Assembly: GCA_937958145.1 (NCBI GenBank)
Contig: CALGOE010000037.1
Span: 1-14,091, forward strand
Reading direction: 5' to 3'
DNA: 14,091 bases
Origin: an uncultured Desulfobacca sp.
Lineage (GTDB): Bacteria; Desulfobacterota; Desulfobaccia; Desulfobaccales; Desulfobaccaceae
Positions 1 through 5,717 of the stretch are shown piece after piece. The translations under genes and the position numbers were made by a program. A model generated the notes under the pieces. The model did not search any database. It worked only from the letters and a program-made list of their open reading frames with translations, and was not told where the DNA came from. Positions within the stretch are counted from its first letter, which is position 1. Each line of letters starts with the position of its first letter.

Positions 1-425
1 CTGCCAAAGTTTATACCATTGTCCCGGAGACCTACCGGGGGGTGGTGAATATGTACCTGCGCTGGGAGCGGGGCAATGTCCGGGAATCTTTTGTGCAATT
101 GGGCTACCTCTTCACCCGCTATCGCGACCGCCACCGCCTCATCCCCATCATCGAATTCTTCCTCACCCAACTGGAACTGCCCATGCTGATCCTGGCTTTC
201 GGCTTCTTTTTGACCTCGGTCTGGCTCTACCCGCTGATATTCTTTAAGATCATGGCCTTCCTGGGGCTGATGTCCCTTTTCGGCCTCATTTATTACCTCT
301 GGCTGGAACGGGACCTGGAGTTCGTCTACGGCATTATTTATAGCTATTACGCCTTTTTCCTGTTGCAGTGGATCTATCCGTATGCCTTTTTCACGGTGCG
401 GGACCGGCGCTGGCTGACCCGATAA
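1..425 (+). CDS. Processive family 2 glycosyltransferase, C-terminal part (partial)
   Basis: The open frame enters from the left window edge (first full codon at base 3) and stops with TAA at 423-425, so only about 140 C-terminal residues are seen. The segment Y-L-R-W-E-R-G-N early in the fragment resembles the (Q/R)xxRW acceptor-site motif of processive GT2 enzymes (cellulose, hyaluronan and poly-GlcNAc synthase type). It is followed by several strongly hydrophobic helices rich in Phe, Leu and Tyr, then a short basic tail (RDRRWLTR). This matches the membrane-channel end of a GT2 synthase that polymerises sugar at the cytoplasmic face and exports the chain through the inner membrane. The sugar specificity and the catalytic DxD residues lie outside the window. 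The ATG at 51 is internal and is not a start. Family assignment is moderately sure; the exact polymer is unknown. Confidence 0.65.
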   Translation, partial: AKVYTIVPETYRGVVNMYLRWERGNVRESFVQLGYLFTRYRDRHRLIPIIEFFLTQLELPMLILAFGFFLTSVWLYPLIFFKIMAFLGLMSLFGLIYYLWLERDLEFVYGIIYSYYAFFLLQWIYPYAFFTVRDRRWLTR

Positions 426-748
426 ACGATCCGAGCCACGGTCGGAAGGGAAAGGCAAGGTCTTTGATACCGCGGCCAGGAAAGGAGACCGGTTTTAGTT
501 TATAGGGCGTGCCGTGCAGGCCATATACGGCGGCCAGAGGCCGCCCTCTGTGCTGACTGTTTTCTCAGCTAGCAGCCTTGGGGCCGTCTTCCTATACATC
601 TCCGGCTGTTCGCTTCTCTTTTCTTTCCCCCACGGACATGCTATTATAGGCACCATTGACCGCGATCTCGGTCCGGCCCAGTGCCGGTGCTGATGCAGGA
701 GGAATCTGCCTCGGCAGAGAATTTGGGCAAAAACTTGGGGAGAGAAAC
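426..748. other. Intergenic region between glycosyltransferase and AICAR transformylase
   Basis: This 323-base gap holds no convincing gene apart from a possible 19-codon leader ORF at 693-752. It contains two mutually exclusive hairpins (529-545 and 535-550), followed by the T-rich stretch GTTTTCTC, which could end the glycosyltransferase transcript. It also has a small hairpin TCTGCC/GGCAGA at 705-718 just ahead of the next gene's ribosome binding site. A TATTAT hexamer near 642-647 could be a -10 element, but no good -35 sits at the right distance. I looked for a ZTP (pfl) riboswitch core, often found before formyl-transfer purine genes, and did not see one. Confidence 0.5.
529..550. repeat. 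GGCGGCC-AGA-GGCCGCC palindrome, possible terminator
   Basis: GGCGGCC (529-535) and GGCCGCC (539-545) form a perfect 7-base stem with the loop AGA. An overlapping alternative stem, CAGAGG (535-540) with CCTCTG (545-550), cannot form at the same time. The 7-base arms are identical to those of the two palindromes at 2064-2080 and 2177-2193, with only the loop differing, so this looks like a third copy of a dispersed palindromic repeat. A T-rich run follows about 10 bases later, so it may also end the upstream transcript. Confidence 0.5.
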
Positions 749-752
749 ATGA
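693..752 (+). CDS. Possible 19-residue leader ORF coupled to the AICAR transformylase
   Basis: ATG at 693 opens a 19-codon frame that stops with TGA at 750-752. It overlaps the ATG of the next gene at 749-751 in an ATGA arrangement typical of translational coupling. The encoded peptide (MQEESASAENLGKNLGRET) is acidic and polar, with no membrane segment and no run of one amino acid suggesting attenuation. The weakness is the lack of a clear ribosome binding site before 693; the good AGGAGGA at 697-703 lies inside it. It could be chance. Confidence 0.15.
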   Translation: MQEESASAENLGKNLGRET

Positions 753-2038
753 GCGATATCAAAAAAATGTACCGCACCGTCATGGACGATCATTTTCCGG
801 AAAAGCTTACCATTGAATTCGGCGATCAGAAGCTGAAATACCGCAAACGCACCTGGAAGCTGCCCGATGACAAGACCGGCGAGCTTATTGAAAAGGGGCT
901 GCGCTACGGCGAAAATCCGGGGCAGGAGGCGGCCCTCTATGAGCTGGTAAAGGGGAACTTAGAGCTGGGAGAATGTAAATTCCTGGAGCCGGGTTACGGG
1001 ATGGTGAGCGCCATTGACGAGGCGGCCATGCTGCAGGCCGGCAAACACCCGGGGAAGACCAACCTGACAGACATCGACAACGCCCTGAATATTATAAAAT
1101 TTCTCCTGAAACGGCCCTGCGTCGTCATTGTCAAGCACAACAACCCCTGCGGCGTGGCCTACGGCGACAGTCTGGCCCAGGCCTACGACCGGGCCAACAT
1201 GGCCGACCGCATCGCCGCCTTTGGCGGCTGCGCGGTCTTTAACCGGGCCATGGACAAGGCCACCGCGGAGTTGGTGGTGCAGAATTATCTGGAGGTCATC
1301 GCCGCGCCTGATTACGAGGCCGGCGTGGTGGATATCCTCAAGGCCAAAAAAGACCTGCGCATTGTCCAGGTGCCCCGCTTTGACAAGCTGGCGGAGCTGT
1401 GCCACAAGCGTTTTGTGGACATCAAATGCCTGAATGACGGCGGCCTCATTGTCCAGCAATCACCGTTGAACGCCATCCTGGAGGTTACGGATTTCAAACC
1501 CGCGGTCTGTGTCCATCAGGGTGTGGAGTATCGCACCCGACCGGCCACGCCGGCGGAGTTGGAGGATCTGCTCTTCGGCTGGCAGGTGGAGCAGGGGGTG
1601 ACGTCCAATTCGGTCCTCTACGTCAAAGACGGCTGCACCGTGGGCATCGGCACCGGCGAACAGGACCGGGTGGGGGTGGCCGAGATCGCCATTTACAAGG
1701 CTTATACCAAGTATGCCGATGCCTTATGCTTTAAAAAGTTGGGCAAGCCTTATAAGGATCTGGAGCTGGAGATCGAGCAGGGGAGGGCGGACCGGGCCCT
1801 GAAAGAAGAGATCGACGCCCAGACCAGGACCGACAAAGGCGGGCTCATCGGCGCGGCCATGATCTCCGACGCCTTTTTCCCCTTCCGGGACGGGGTTGAC
1901 GTGGCCCTGCGTCAGGGCATTGTGGCCATTGCCCATCCGGGCGGTTCCTTGCGGGATTATGAATCCATCCAGGCCTGCAATGAGGCTCAGCCGCCGGCGG
2001 CCATGGTCTTCACCGGCCAGCGGGCGTTTAAACATTAG
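749..2038 (+). CDS. purH: Phosphoribosylaminoimidazolecarboxamide (AICAR) formyltransferase, stand-alone
   Basis: This is a 429-residue enzyme that transfers a formyl group from 10-formyl-tetrahydrofolate to AICAR, giving FAICAR in the penultimate step of IMP synthesis in the cytosol. Family hallmarks are all present: LRYGENPGQEA at residues 51-61; VKHNNPCGVA with the catalytic Lys-His pair at K129/H130; TSNSVLYVKDG and GIGTGEQDRV in the middle; SDAFFPFRDG; and the HPGGSLRD...AMVFTGQRAFKH ending. The N-terminal IMP cyclohydrolase (MGS-like) domain of bifunctional PurH is absent, so IMP cyclohydrolase must be supplied elsewhere. The symbol is used here for the transformylase half only; some authors call it PurV. 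I chose ATG 749 because GGGGAG at 737-742 sits 6 bases upstream and MSDIKK is a sensible N-terminus. The frame remains open to a TTG at 656, but that 31-residue extension has no family counterpart. The gene is convergent with gapA downstream. Confidence 0.93.
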   Translation: MSDIKKMYRTVMDDHFPEKLTIEFGDQKLKYRKRTWKLPDDKTGELIEKGLRYGENPGQEAALYELVKGNLELGECKFLEPGYGMVSAIDEAAMLQAGKHPGKTNLTDIDNALNIIKFLLKRPCVVIVKHNNPCGVAYGDSLAQAYDRANMADRIAAFGGCAVFNRAMDKATAELVVQNYLEVIAAPDYEAGVVDILKAKKDLRIVQVPRFDKLAELCHKRFVDIKCLNDGGLIVQQSPLNAILEVTDFKPAVCVHQGVEYRTRPATPAELEDLLFGWQVEQGVTSNSVLYVKDGCTVGIGTGEQDRVGVAEIAIYKAYTKYADALCFKKLGKPYKDLELEIEQGRADRALKEEIDAQTRTDKGGLIGAAMISDAFFPFRDGVDVALRQGIVAIAHPGGSLRDYESIQACNEAQPPAAMVFTGQRAFKH

Positions 2039-2061
2039 CAGGTGGGCATAGCAGTTTTTCT

Positions 2062-2125
2062 GGGGCGGCCGGTGGCCGCCGCTGCTTCCTTGTTAAGGTA
2101 GCGCCGCCCCCCTGGTTGGCAGCGC
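2062..2125. repeat. Composite palindromic repeat, copy 1
   Basis: The first module is a hairpin, GGCGGCC (2064-2070), loop GGT, GGCCGCC (2074-2080), followed by GCTGCT. The second module begins GGTAGCGCCG at 2097-2106 and closes imperfectly with TTGGCAGCGCC ending near 2125. The same two modules occur in the same order at 2176-2231, so this is a two-part repeat unit rather than a single terminator. Its place between the converging genes purH and gapA makes a bidirectional terminator role plausible, but there is no U-tract. Confidence 0.6.
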
Positions 2126-2135
2126 CTTTGTCACT

Positions 2136-2159
2136 GCCGGTCTGGAGACCGGCGCTACC
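2136..2159. repeat. Palindromic repeat, second module in inverted orientation
   Basis: GCCGGTCT (2136-2143) pairs with AGACCGGC (2146-2153), and CGGCGCTACC at 2150-2159 is the exact reverse complement of the GGTAGCGCCG head seen at 2097 and 2203. So this is a copy of the second module pointing the other way, with different but compensating stem bases. Changed sequence with preserved pairing suggests that the hairpin itself is selected or inherited as a unit. Confidence 0.6.
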
Positions 2160-2175
2160 AATATCAGATTTTATC

Positions 2176-2231
2176 GGGCGGCCTATGGCCGCCGCTGCCT
2201 TAGGTAGCGCCGACCTCCTGGTCGGCGGCGC
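2176..2231. repeat. Composite palindromic repeat, copy 2
   Basis: The first module is GGCGGCC (2177-2183), loop TAT, GGCCGCC (2187-2193), followed by GCTGCC. The second module is GGTAGCGCCG at 2203-2212, with CGCCGACC (2208-2215), loop TCCT, and GGTCGGCG (2220-2227). The copy abuts the stop codon of the GAPDH gene at 2232-2234, so it would be the first structure formed in the 3' end of that mRNA. Confidence 0.6.
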
Positions 2232-3236
2232 TCAACATTCCTTGACGATCCGCACCGCTTCCCGGATCATCTGGCTGGTGTAGCCCCACTCGTTGTCGTA
2301 CCAGCTCAGCAGCTTGACCAGATCGCCGTCCACCACCATGGTGCCGCTGGGGTCAAAGATGGAGGCCCGGCTGTCGCCGATGACATCGGAGGAGACGATT
2401 TCGTCTTCGGCATAGCCCAGGACGCCTTGGTAACGGGGGCCTGCGGATTCCTCTTTGAAGATCTGGTTAATCTCCTCGACGGTGGTGGGGCGGGCCACCA
2501 GGACGACGATGTCCACCAGGGAGCCCACGGGCACGGGCCCCCGCACGGCCAGGCCGTCGAATTTGCCTTTGAGCTGGGGCAGGGCCACCGCCGTGGCCTT
2601 GGCCGCGCCGGTGGAGGTGGGCACGAAGTTGGCGGCGCCGGCCCGGCCCCGGCGGTATTTCTTGGCCGGTCCGTCCACAATGGCCTGGGAAGAGGTATAG
2701 GCATGGATGGTGGTCATAAGGGCCTTTTTGACGCCGATGCGGCGGTCCAGGATCTCCATGACCGGGGCAATGCAGTTGGTGGTACAGCTGGCCGTAGAGA
2801 TGATCCGGCAGCTCTCGTCGGGAGTATTGACGCAATGCACGATCATGGGGACTTCGCCGCCGCCTTTGATGGGCGCCGACAGGATGACGTTTTTGGCGCC
2901 GGCGTCCAGGTGTTTGGTCAAGCCTTCCTGGGTGGTGAAGACGCCGGTGCACTCAAAGACAAAGTCGATGTCCATGGCCTTCCAGGGCAGTTTGGTGGGG
3001 TCTTTTTCGCTGAAAAACTTTATTTCCCTGCCGTCCACGATCAGCACGCCGTTGCCGGCGGCCACCGTTTTGTTATAGCGGCCATAGACCGTGTCATATC
3101 TGAGGAGATAGACCAGGTTATCCAGATCCATGAGATCGTTGATGGCCACCAGTTCCAGTTCCGGGGTCTCCTGAATGATTTTCAAGGCGGCCCGCCCGAT
3201 GCGGCCCATGCCATTGATTGCTACCTTTGCTGCCAT
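2232..3236 (-). CDS. gapA: Type I glyceraldehyde-3-phosphate dehydrogenase
   Basis: This 334-residue cytosolic enzyme oxidatively phosphorylates glyceraldehyde 3-phosphate to 1,3-bisphosphoglycerate with NAD+. The N-terminal Rossmann motif INGMGRIGR is at residues 7-15 and an Asp at 34 (AINDLMD) favours NAD over NADP. The catalytic stretch STASCTTNC has Cys151, and the partner His178 lies in TTIHAYTSSQ. NFVPTSTGAAKAT and the SWYDNEWGY signature near the C-terminus are also present. The loop usually read as RVPTPNVSVVD is RGPVPVGSLVD here, and KxDSxxG is RYDTVYG, so it is a divergent subgroup. I chose ATG 3236 because TAAGGAGGT lies directly upstream and the protein then starts MAAKVAINGMG; the open frame runs 32 codons further with no family match. 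It has its own promoter (3407-3435) and is not simply read through from the phosphatase gene. Phosphorylating GAPDH versus erythrose-4-phosphate dehydrogenase cannot be fully settled by eye, but GAPDH is much more likely. Confidence 0.93.
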   Translation of the reverse strand: MAAKVAINGMGRIGRAALKIIQETPELELVAINDLMDLDNLVYLLRYDTVYGRYNKTVAAGNGVLIVDGREIKFFSEKDPTKLPWKAMDIDFVFECTGVFTTQEGLTKHLDAGAKNVILSAPIKGGGEVPMIVHCVNTPDESCRIISTASCTTNCIAPVMEILDRRIGVKKALMTTIHAYTSSQAIVDGPAKKYRRGRAGAANFVPTSTGAAKATAVALPQLKGKFDGLAVRGPVPVGSLVDIVVLVARPTTVEEINQIFKEESAGPRYQGVLGYAEDEIVSSDVIGDSRASIFDPSGTMVVDGDLVKLLSWYDNEWGYTSQMIREAVRIVKEC

Positions 3237-3321
3237 ACCTGACCTCCTTAGTTTTGCGAGCTTCGGGTTTCCTGTGGGAGGCGGTTTTTTGGCCACCTCT
3301 ATCCTTTCCCTTGTCCCTTTT

Positions 3322-3343
3322 CCCCCGGCCAATAAGCCGAGGG
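3322..3343 (-). other. Hairpin in the GAPDH leader
   Basis: On the minus strand, CCCTCGGC pairs with GCCGGGGG (8 pairs including one G-T) around the loop TTATTG. It lies about 85 bases before the GAPDH start and 70 bases after the phosphatase stop. It is followed by AAAAGGG rather than a U-tract, so it is not a textbook terminator. It may stabilise the GAPDH message or attenuate read-through from the phosphatase gene. The role is unknown. Confidence 0.35.
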
Positions 3344-3406
3344 GGTCCTTAGCCGGACAGCTCCCTTGGGACAGAAGCCGGATTCTTTAAAGGAATGAAG
3401 AAATCT

Positions 3407-3435
3407 ATTATAGATTATTTCTGGATGGCGGGCAA
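3407..3435 (-). promoter_or_regulatory. Probable sigma-70 promoter for GAPDH
   Basis: Read on the minus strand, TTGCCC (3435-3430) is followed by a 17-base spacer and a perfect TATAAT (3412-3407). Transcription would start near 3400, leaving a leader of about 165 bases before the GAPDH ATG. The -35 box lies inside the last codons of the upstream phosphatase gene. The -10 box sits in the centre of a 15-base palindrome (AATCTA-TAA-TAGATT, 3402-3416), which could be an operator or simply coincidence in AT-rich sequence. Confidence 0.5.
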
Positions 3436-5094
3436 GGGCTTGCTGTCGCCTTTGATGCGGTGCACGGCCTCCAGGGGGAGATAAATCTTGCCGGTTTCGG
3501 CTACCTGGATGACAATCCCTTCCAAGGCGACTTGTTCGTTATTGAGCAGAAGAAGATTCTTGTTGAGGGGTAAGGCGGCCTGGCGGCCCTGGTGCTGAAT
3601 TCTGAGGACGGGATTATGGGGGTCAGTCCGGTCCAGTTGCACGGCCTCGGCCGGGAAGGCTTGGCCAGCCTCCACAAACAAACGCATGGTGAGCAGCTCC
3701 AGGTCAAAGCCCAGGGCCCGGGCGGAGAGGCGGCCGATGTCCTGAGCTTCCAGGAGGCCCACCGGCCGGGAGGGGCCGTAGGCGAAGAGGGGCACATCAC
3801 CGCCGGTATGGCCGTGCGTGGTCCAACCCAACTGGGTATAATGCGGGCAGATGACTTCCCCCAGGGCGTAATGGCCTTCCTGGCCGAATGTTTTAGCCAG
3901 ATCGGCGATCTGCCGGGCGTGTTCCAGGCTTATATCCAACCCCCAATCGCGGCGGACGGCCTCCCGAATACGCTCGGGGGATCTGTCTGCGCCCAGGGAC
4001 TGCCACAGGGCCGGAGCCGAGCGCCGCATTTTCTTCAGGGGGGCCAGGAGGATTTCAGGGGTGAGCTTATCGTAGGTCTCATCGCTGCGCCGGTTGCCGA
4101 TGGACAGGCCGCCGGTGTTGTGGTCCGGCAGGGCCAGGACCAAGGTCTGGCCGTCTTTTTTGGCAAAGTCCAGGGCGACCTGCACCGCCTGGTCAAACAT
4201 GAGCAGATCACTGAGCAGATGAGCCGGATCGTTGGCATGGCAGGCCCAATCAATCTGGGAGCCCTCCACCATGAGAAAGAAGCCGTTCTTATTGGTGGAT
4301 AGGAGGCTGATGGCCTTCTGGGTCATCTCCGCCAGCGAGGGTTGTTCCGGGGCCAGATCGGGCCGGTCGATCTCCGGCGCCAAGTGGCTCATGGCAAAGA
4401 GACCGTAGACTTTCGGCTCAGAGATTTTGGTGAAGGCGTCTTTGTGCTCGATGAGCTGATAGTTGCGGCTGCGCAACACTGCGGTTAGATCCTCCTGGTC
4501 CTGCCGACTACCGCCGGCCTGGGCCGGCAAGAGGTAGCGCCGGCCGCCGCCTAAGACCACATCAATCCCCTGGTATACCCCCTGCTCGGTAATATCCTCT
4601 TCCTGGCTGCGCTTGCCCACGTGGGCGAAATAGGCGGCTGGCGTGGCGTGGCTGATGCGGCTGGTGACGACGATGCCCGTGGCCTTACCCAGGAGCCGGG
4701 CTCCCTCCAGGACTGACGCCTGGGGTTTTAGGGCCAGTTCCGGGGCTGAGGGTGGCAGGCCCGGAATATTTTTCACCGGCGGGGCCAGGCCGATCATGGT
4801 GCCGGCGGTCCGGATCCCGGTGGCGTAGGCTGTGGCCGCCGGCGCCGAGTCGGCGATGACCGCATCGCTGGTATAGGTCTTGACGGCGCCGGTGCGCATG
4901 TCGTCCAGGGCCAGAGGGGCGCCTTTAAACCAGCGGGCCAGGGTCAGCTGCTCATCGCCGCAGCCGTCCATGATTAAAACGATGAGGTTCTTGACCGGGG
5001 CCGCGTTGGCCGCCGCAGTCAGGAAAAATATTGCCGCCAATAAGAATGAGACGGCCAGAACCGTCTGCCGACGGCGCACCTTATCGCTGTGCAT
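3415..5094 (-). CDS. Exported alkaline phosphatase (PhoA superfamily)
   Basis: This 559-residue periplasmic or secreted phosphomonoesterase uses two Zn ions and one Mg. A Sec signal peptide (basic MHSDKVRRRQ, hydrophobic core, cleavage near ANA at 29-31) leads into the fold. All nine E. coli PhoA metal and nucleophile positions have counterparts: D43 (IMDG), S83 nucleophile (ADSAPAATA), T151 (HATPAA), E277, D282 and H286 (VEGSQIDWACH), D324/H325 (LPDHNTGG) and H429 (THGHTGGD). Residues 505-545 (LPLNKNLLLLNN...IYLPLEAV) add a C-terminal beta-rich piece resembling the copper-amine-oxidase-N-like domain seen on some surface proteins; that resemblance is by eye. ATG 5094 is chosen because it begins the signal peptide and has GGGAG 6 bases upstream. 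The frame runs a further 79 codons to 5331 with no signal-like sequence. It is a single gene, followed 178 bases later by gapA. Phosphate control is likely for the family, but I see no clear Pho box. Confidence 0.9.
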   Translation of the reverse strand: MHSDKVRRRQTVLAVSFLLAAIFFLTAAANAAPVKNLIVLIMDGCGDEQLTLARWFKGAPLALDDMRTGAVKTYTSDAVIADSAPAATAYATGIRTAGTMIGLAPPVKNIPGLPPSAPELALKPQASVLEGARLLGKATGIVVTSRISHATPAAYFAHVGKRSQEEDITEQGVYQGIDVVLGGGRRYLLPAQAGGSRQDQEDLTAVLRSRNYQLIEHKDAFTKISEPKVYGLFAMSHLAPEIDRPDLAPEQPSLAEMTQKAISLLSTNKNGFFLMVEGSQIDWACHANDPAHLLSDLLMFDQAVQVALDFAKKDGQTLVLALPDHNTGGLSIGNRRSDETYDKLTPEILLAPLKKMRRSAPALWQSLGADRSPERIREAVRRDWGLDISLEHARQIADLAKTFGQEGHYALGEVICPHYTQLGWTTHGHTGGDVPLFAYGPSRPVGLLEAQDIGRLSARALGFDLELLTMRLFVEAGQAFPAEAVQLDRTDPHNPVLRIQHQGRQAALPLNKNLLLLNNEQVALEGIVIQVAETGKIYLPLEAVHRIKGDSKPLPAIQK

Positions 5095-5125
5095 TATAAG
5101 CTCCCAGGAAATCGAGTTTAAAAGT

Positions 5126-5134
5126 ATTGTATCA
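5126..5134 (-). promoter_or_regulatory. Extended -10 promoter candidate for alkaline phosphatase
   Basis: On the minus strand TGATACAAT provides a TGn extension plus TACAAT (one change from TATAAT). Transcription would start near 5119, about 25 bases before the phosphatase ATG. No good -35 is seen 17 bases upstream, which is tolerated by extended -10 promoters or would fit an activator-dependent promoter. Confidence 0.35.
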
Positions 5135-5380
5135 CTATACCATAAGAGGGCCGTGAGGAATAAGTGAGAAGTTTTTTTCCTTCCTGTCTTGAATGGTAAG
5201 GAAAAATCCCAGATAGGTGCCTTTGAGGGTAACCAAAAGCAGCGGTCAGGATGAGTAAGGGGTATCATGGGGTGGAGGCAAGGGGTGTGCCCTGTGGCCT
5301 CGGGAAATGGGAAGTTGTAAGGTGTTGGCAAATTGGCGGGGTGACCTTAGCTGGCTCGAAAGAGATCAAACGGGCAATCC

Positions 5381-5419
5381 TCCCTGGCGTTCTCCAGTAT
5401 AACTGGAGAAAGCCAGGGA
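5381..5419 (-). terminator. Long hairpin after the pilus-assembly operon
   Basis: TCCCTGGC (5381-5388) pairs with GCCAGGGA (5412-5419), and TTCTCCAGT (5390-5398) pairs with ACTGGAGAA (5402-5410). Only the G5389/A5411 mismatch interrupts the 18-position stem, and the loop is ATA. It begins 38 bases beyond the stop codon of the last operon gene on the minus strand. There is no clean U-tract afterwards (GGATTGCCCGTTTG), so it may act as an mRNA 3'-end stabiliser or Rho-assisted terminator. It does not share arm sequence with the 2062-2231 repeats. Confidence 0.45.
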
Positions 5420-5456
5420 AACTGAGGAAAGAACCAAACCAGGCTCGCCGCTCTCC

Positions 5457-5714
5457 TTATGGCATATCGTCATCCTCTGGTATGAGCCAAAGGATATGGC
5501 TTTTATTTATCACCAGGACCTTGTTGGTCATGTCGCCAATGGTGGCCTGAAAAACGACGACAAAGGGTTCGTGGCGGCCGACGAAGATATCGCTGACCCG
5601 GTGTTCATGCTCGCCCCGCTGAATGAGATTGATTCTGCCGGTAATTACTGAACCGTCCACTAATTTTAAGGTAATGGGGCGGGCATCCATGTGGCCGCGG
5701 GTAATTACAGACAT
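5457..5714 (-). CDS. Small beta-rich conserved-looking protein, last gene of the tad-like operon
   Basis: This is an 85-residue protein of unknown function. The sequence alternates hydrophobic and charged residues (ITLKLVDGSVITGRINL, then RVSDIF, PFVVVFQAT, KVLVINKSHILWLIPED), with no signal peptide, membrane helix or cysteine. It therefore looks like a small cytoplasmic beta-barrel of SH3/Sm-like shape; by memory it resembles short deltaproteobacterial proteins of the DUF6812 type, which I cannot verify. The ATG is 3 bases after the TAG of the TPR gene, and the SD-like GGAGGA lies in that gene's last codons, so the two are almost certainly translated together. An alternative start at the internal Met (MDARPITL) would remove 8 residues. 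Position suggests a regulatory or assembly accessory to the pilus, but that is inference. Confidence 0.75.
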   Translation of the reverse strand: MSVITRGHMDARPITLKLVDGSVITGRINLIQRGEHEHRVSDIFVGRHEPFVVVFQATIGDMTNKVLVINKSHILWLIPEDDDMP

Positions 5715-5717
5715 ATA

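Larger units (their letters stand above)
5095..5456. other. Intergenic region before the alkaline phosphatase gene
   Basis: This 362-base gap has no supportable gene. It holds the extended -10 promoter candidate at 5126-5134 and the long hairpin at 5381-5419. Two overlapping long frames cross it (the upstream extension of the phosphatase frame and a plus-strand frame from 5251), but neither has a ribosome binding site or recognisable protein. No direct repeats resembling a Pho box were identified. Confidence 0.5.

Noticed and set aside
560..748. ZTP (pfl) riboswitch upstream of the AICAR transformylase
   Set aside because: The conserved core segments and pseudoknot pairing could not be found in this stretch.
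2062..2231. CRISPR array
   Set aside because: Repeats are palindromic modules of unequal spacing, with inverted copies and no regular unique spacers.
2427..3242. 271-residue plus-strand open frame antisense to GAPDH
   Set aside because: It lies entirely opposite an unmistakable GAPDH, is rich in Gly/His/Asp as expected of a shadow frame in high-GC DNA, and has no ribosome binding site.
3592..4302. 236-residue plus-strand open frame antisense to the phosphatase
   Set aside because: It is the shadow of conserved phosphatase motifs and has no initiation signal.
5095..5331. 79-codon N-terminal extension of the phosphatase frame
   Set aside because: The segment has no signal peptide at its start, and the internal Met at 5094 begins a textbook signal peptide with a ribosome binding site.
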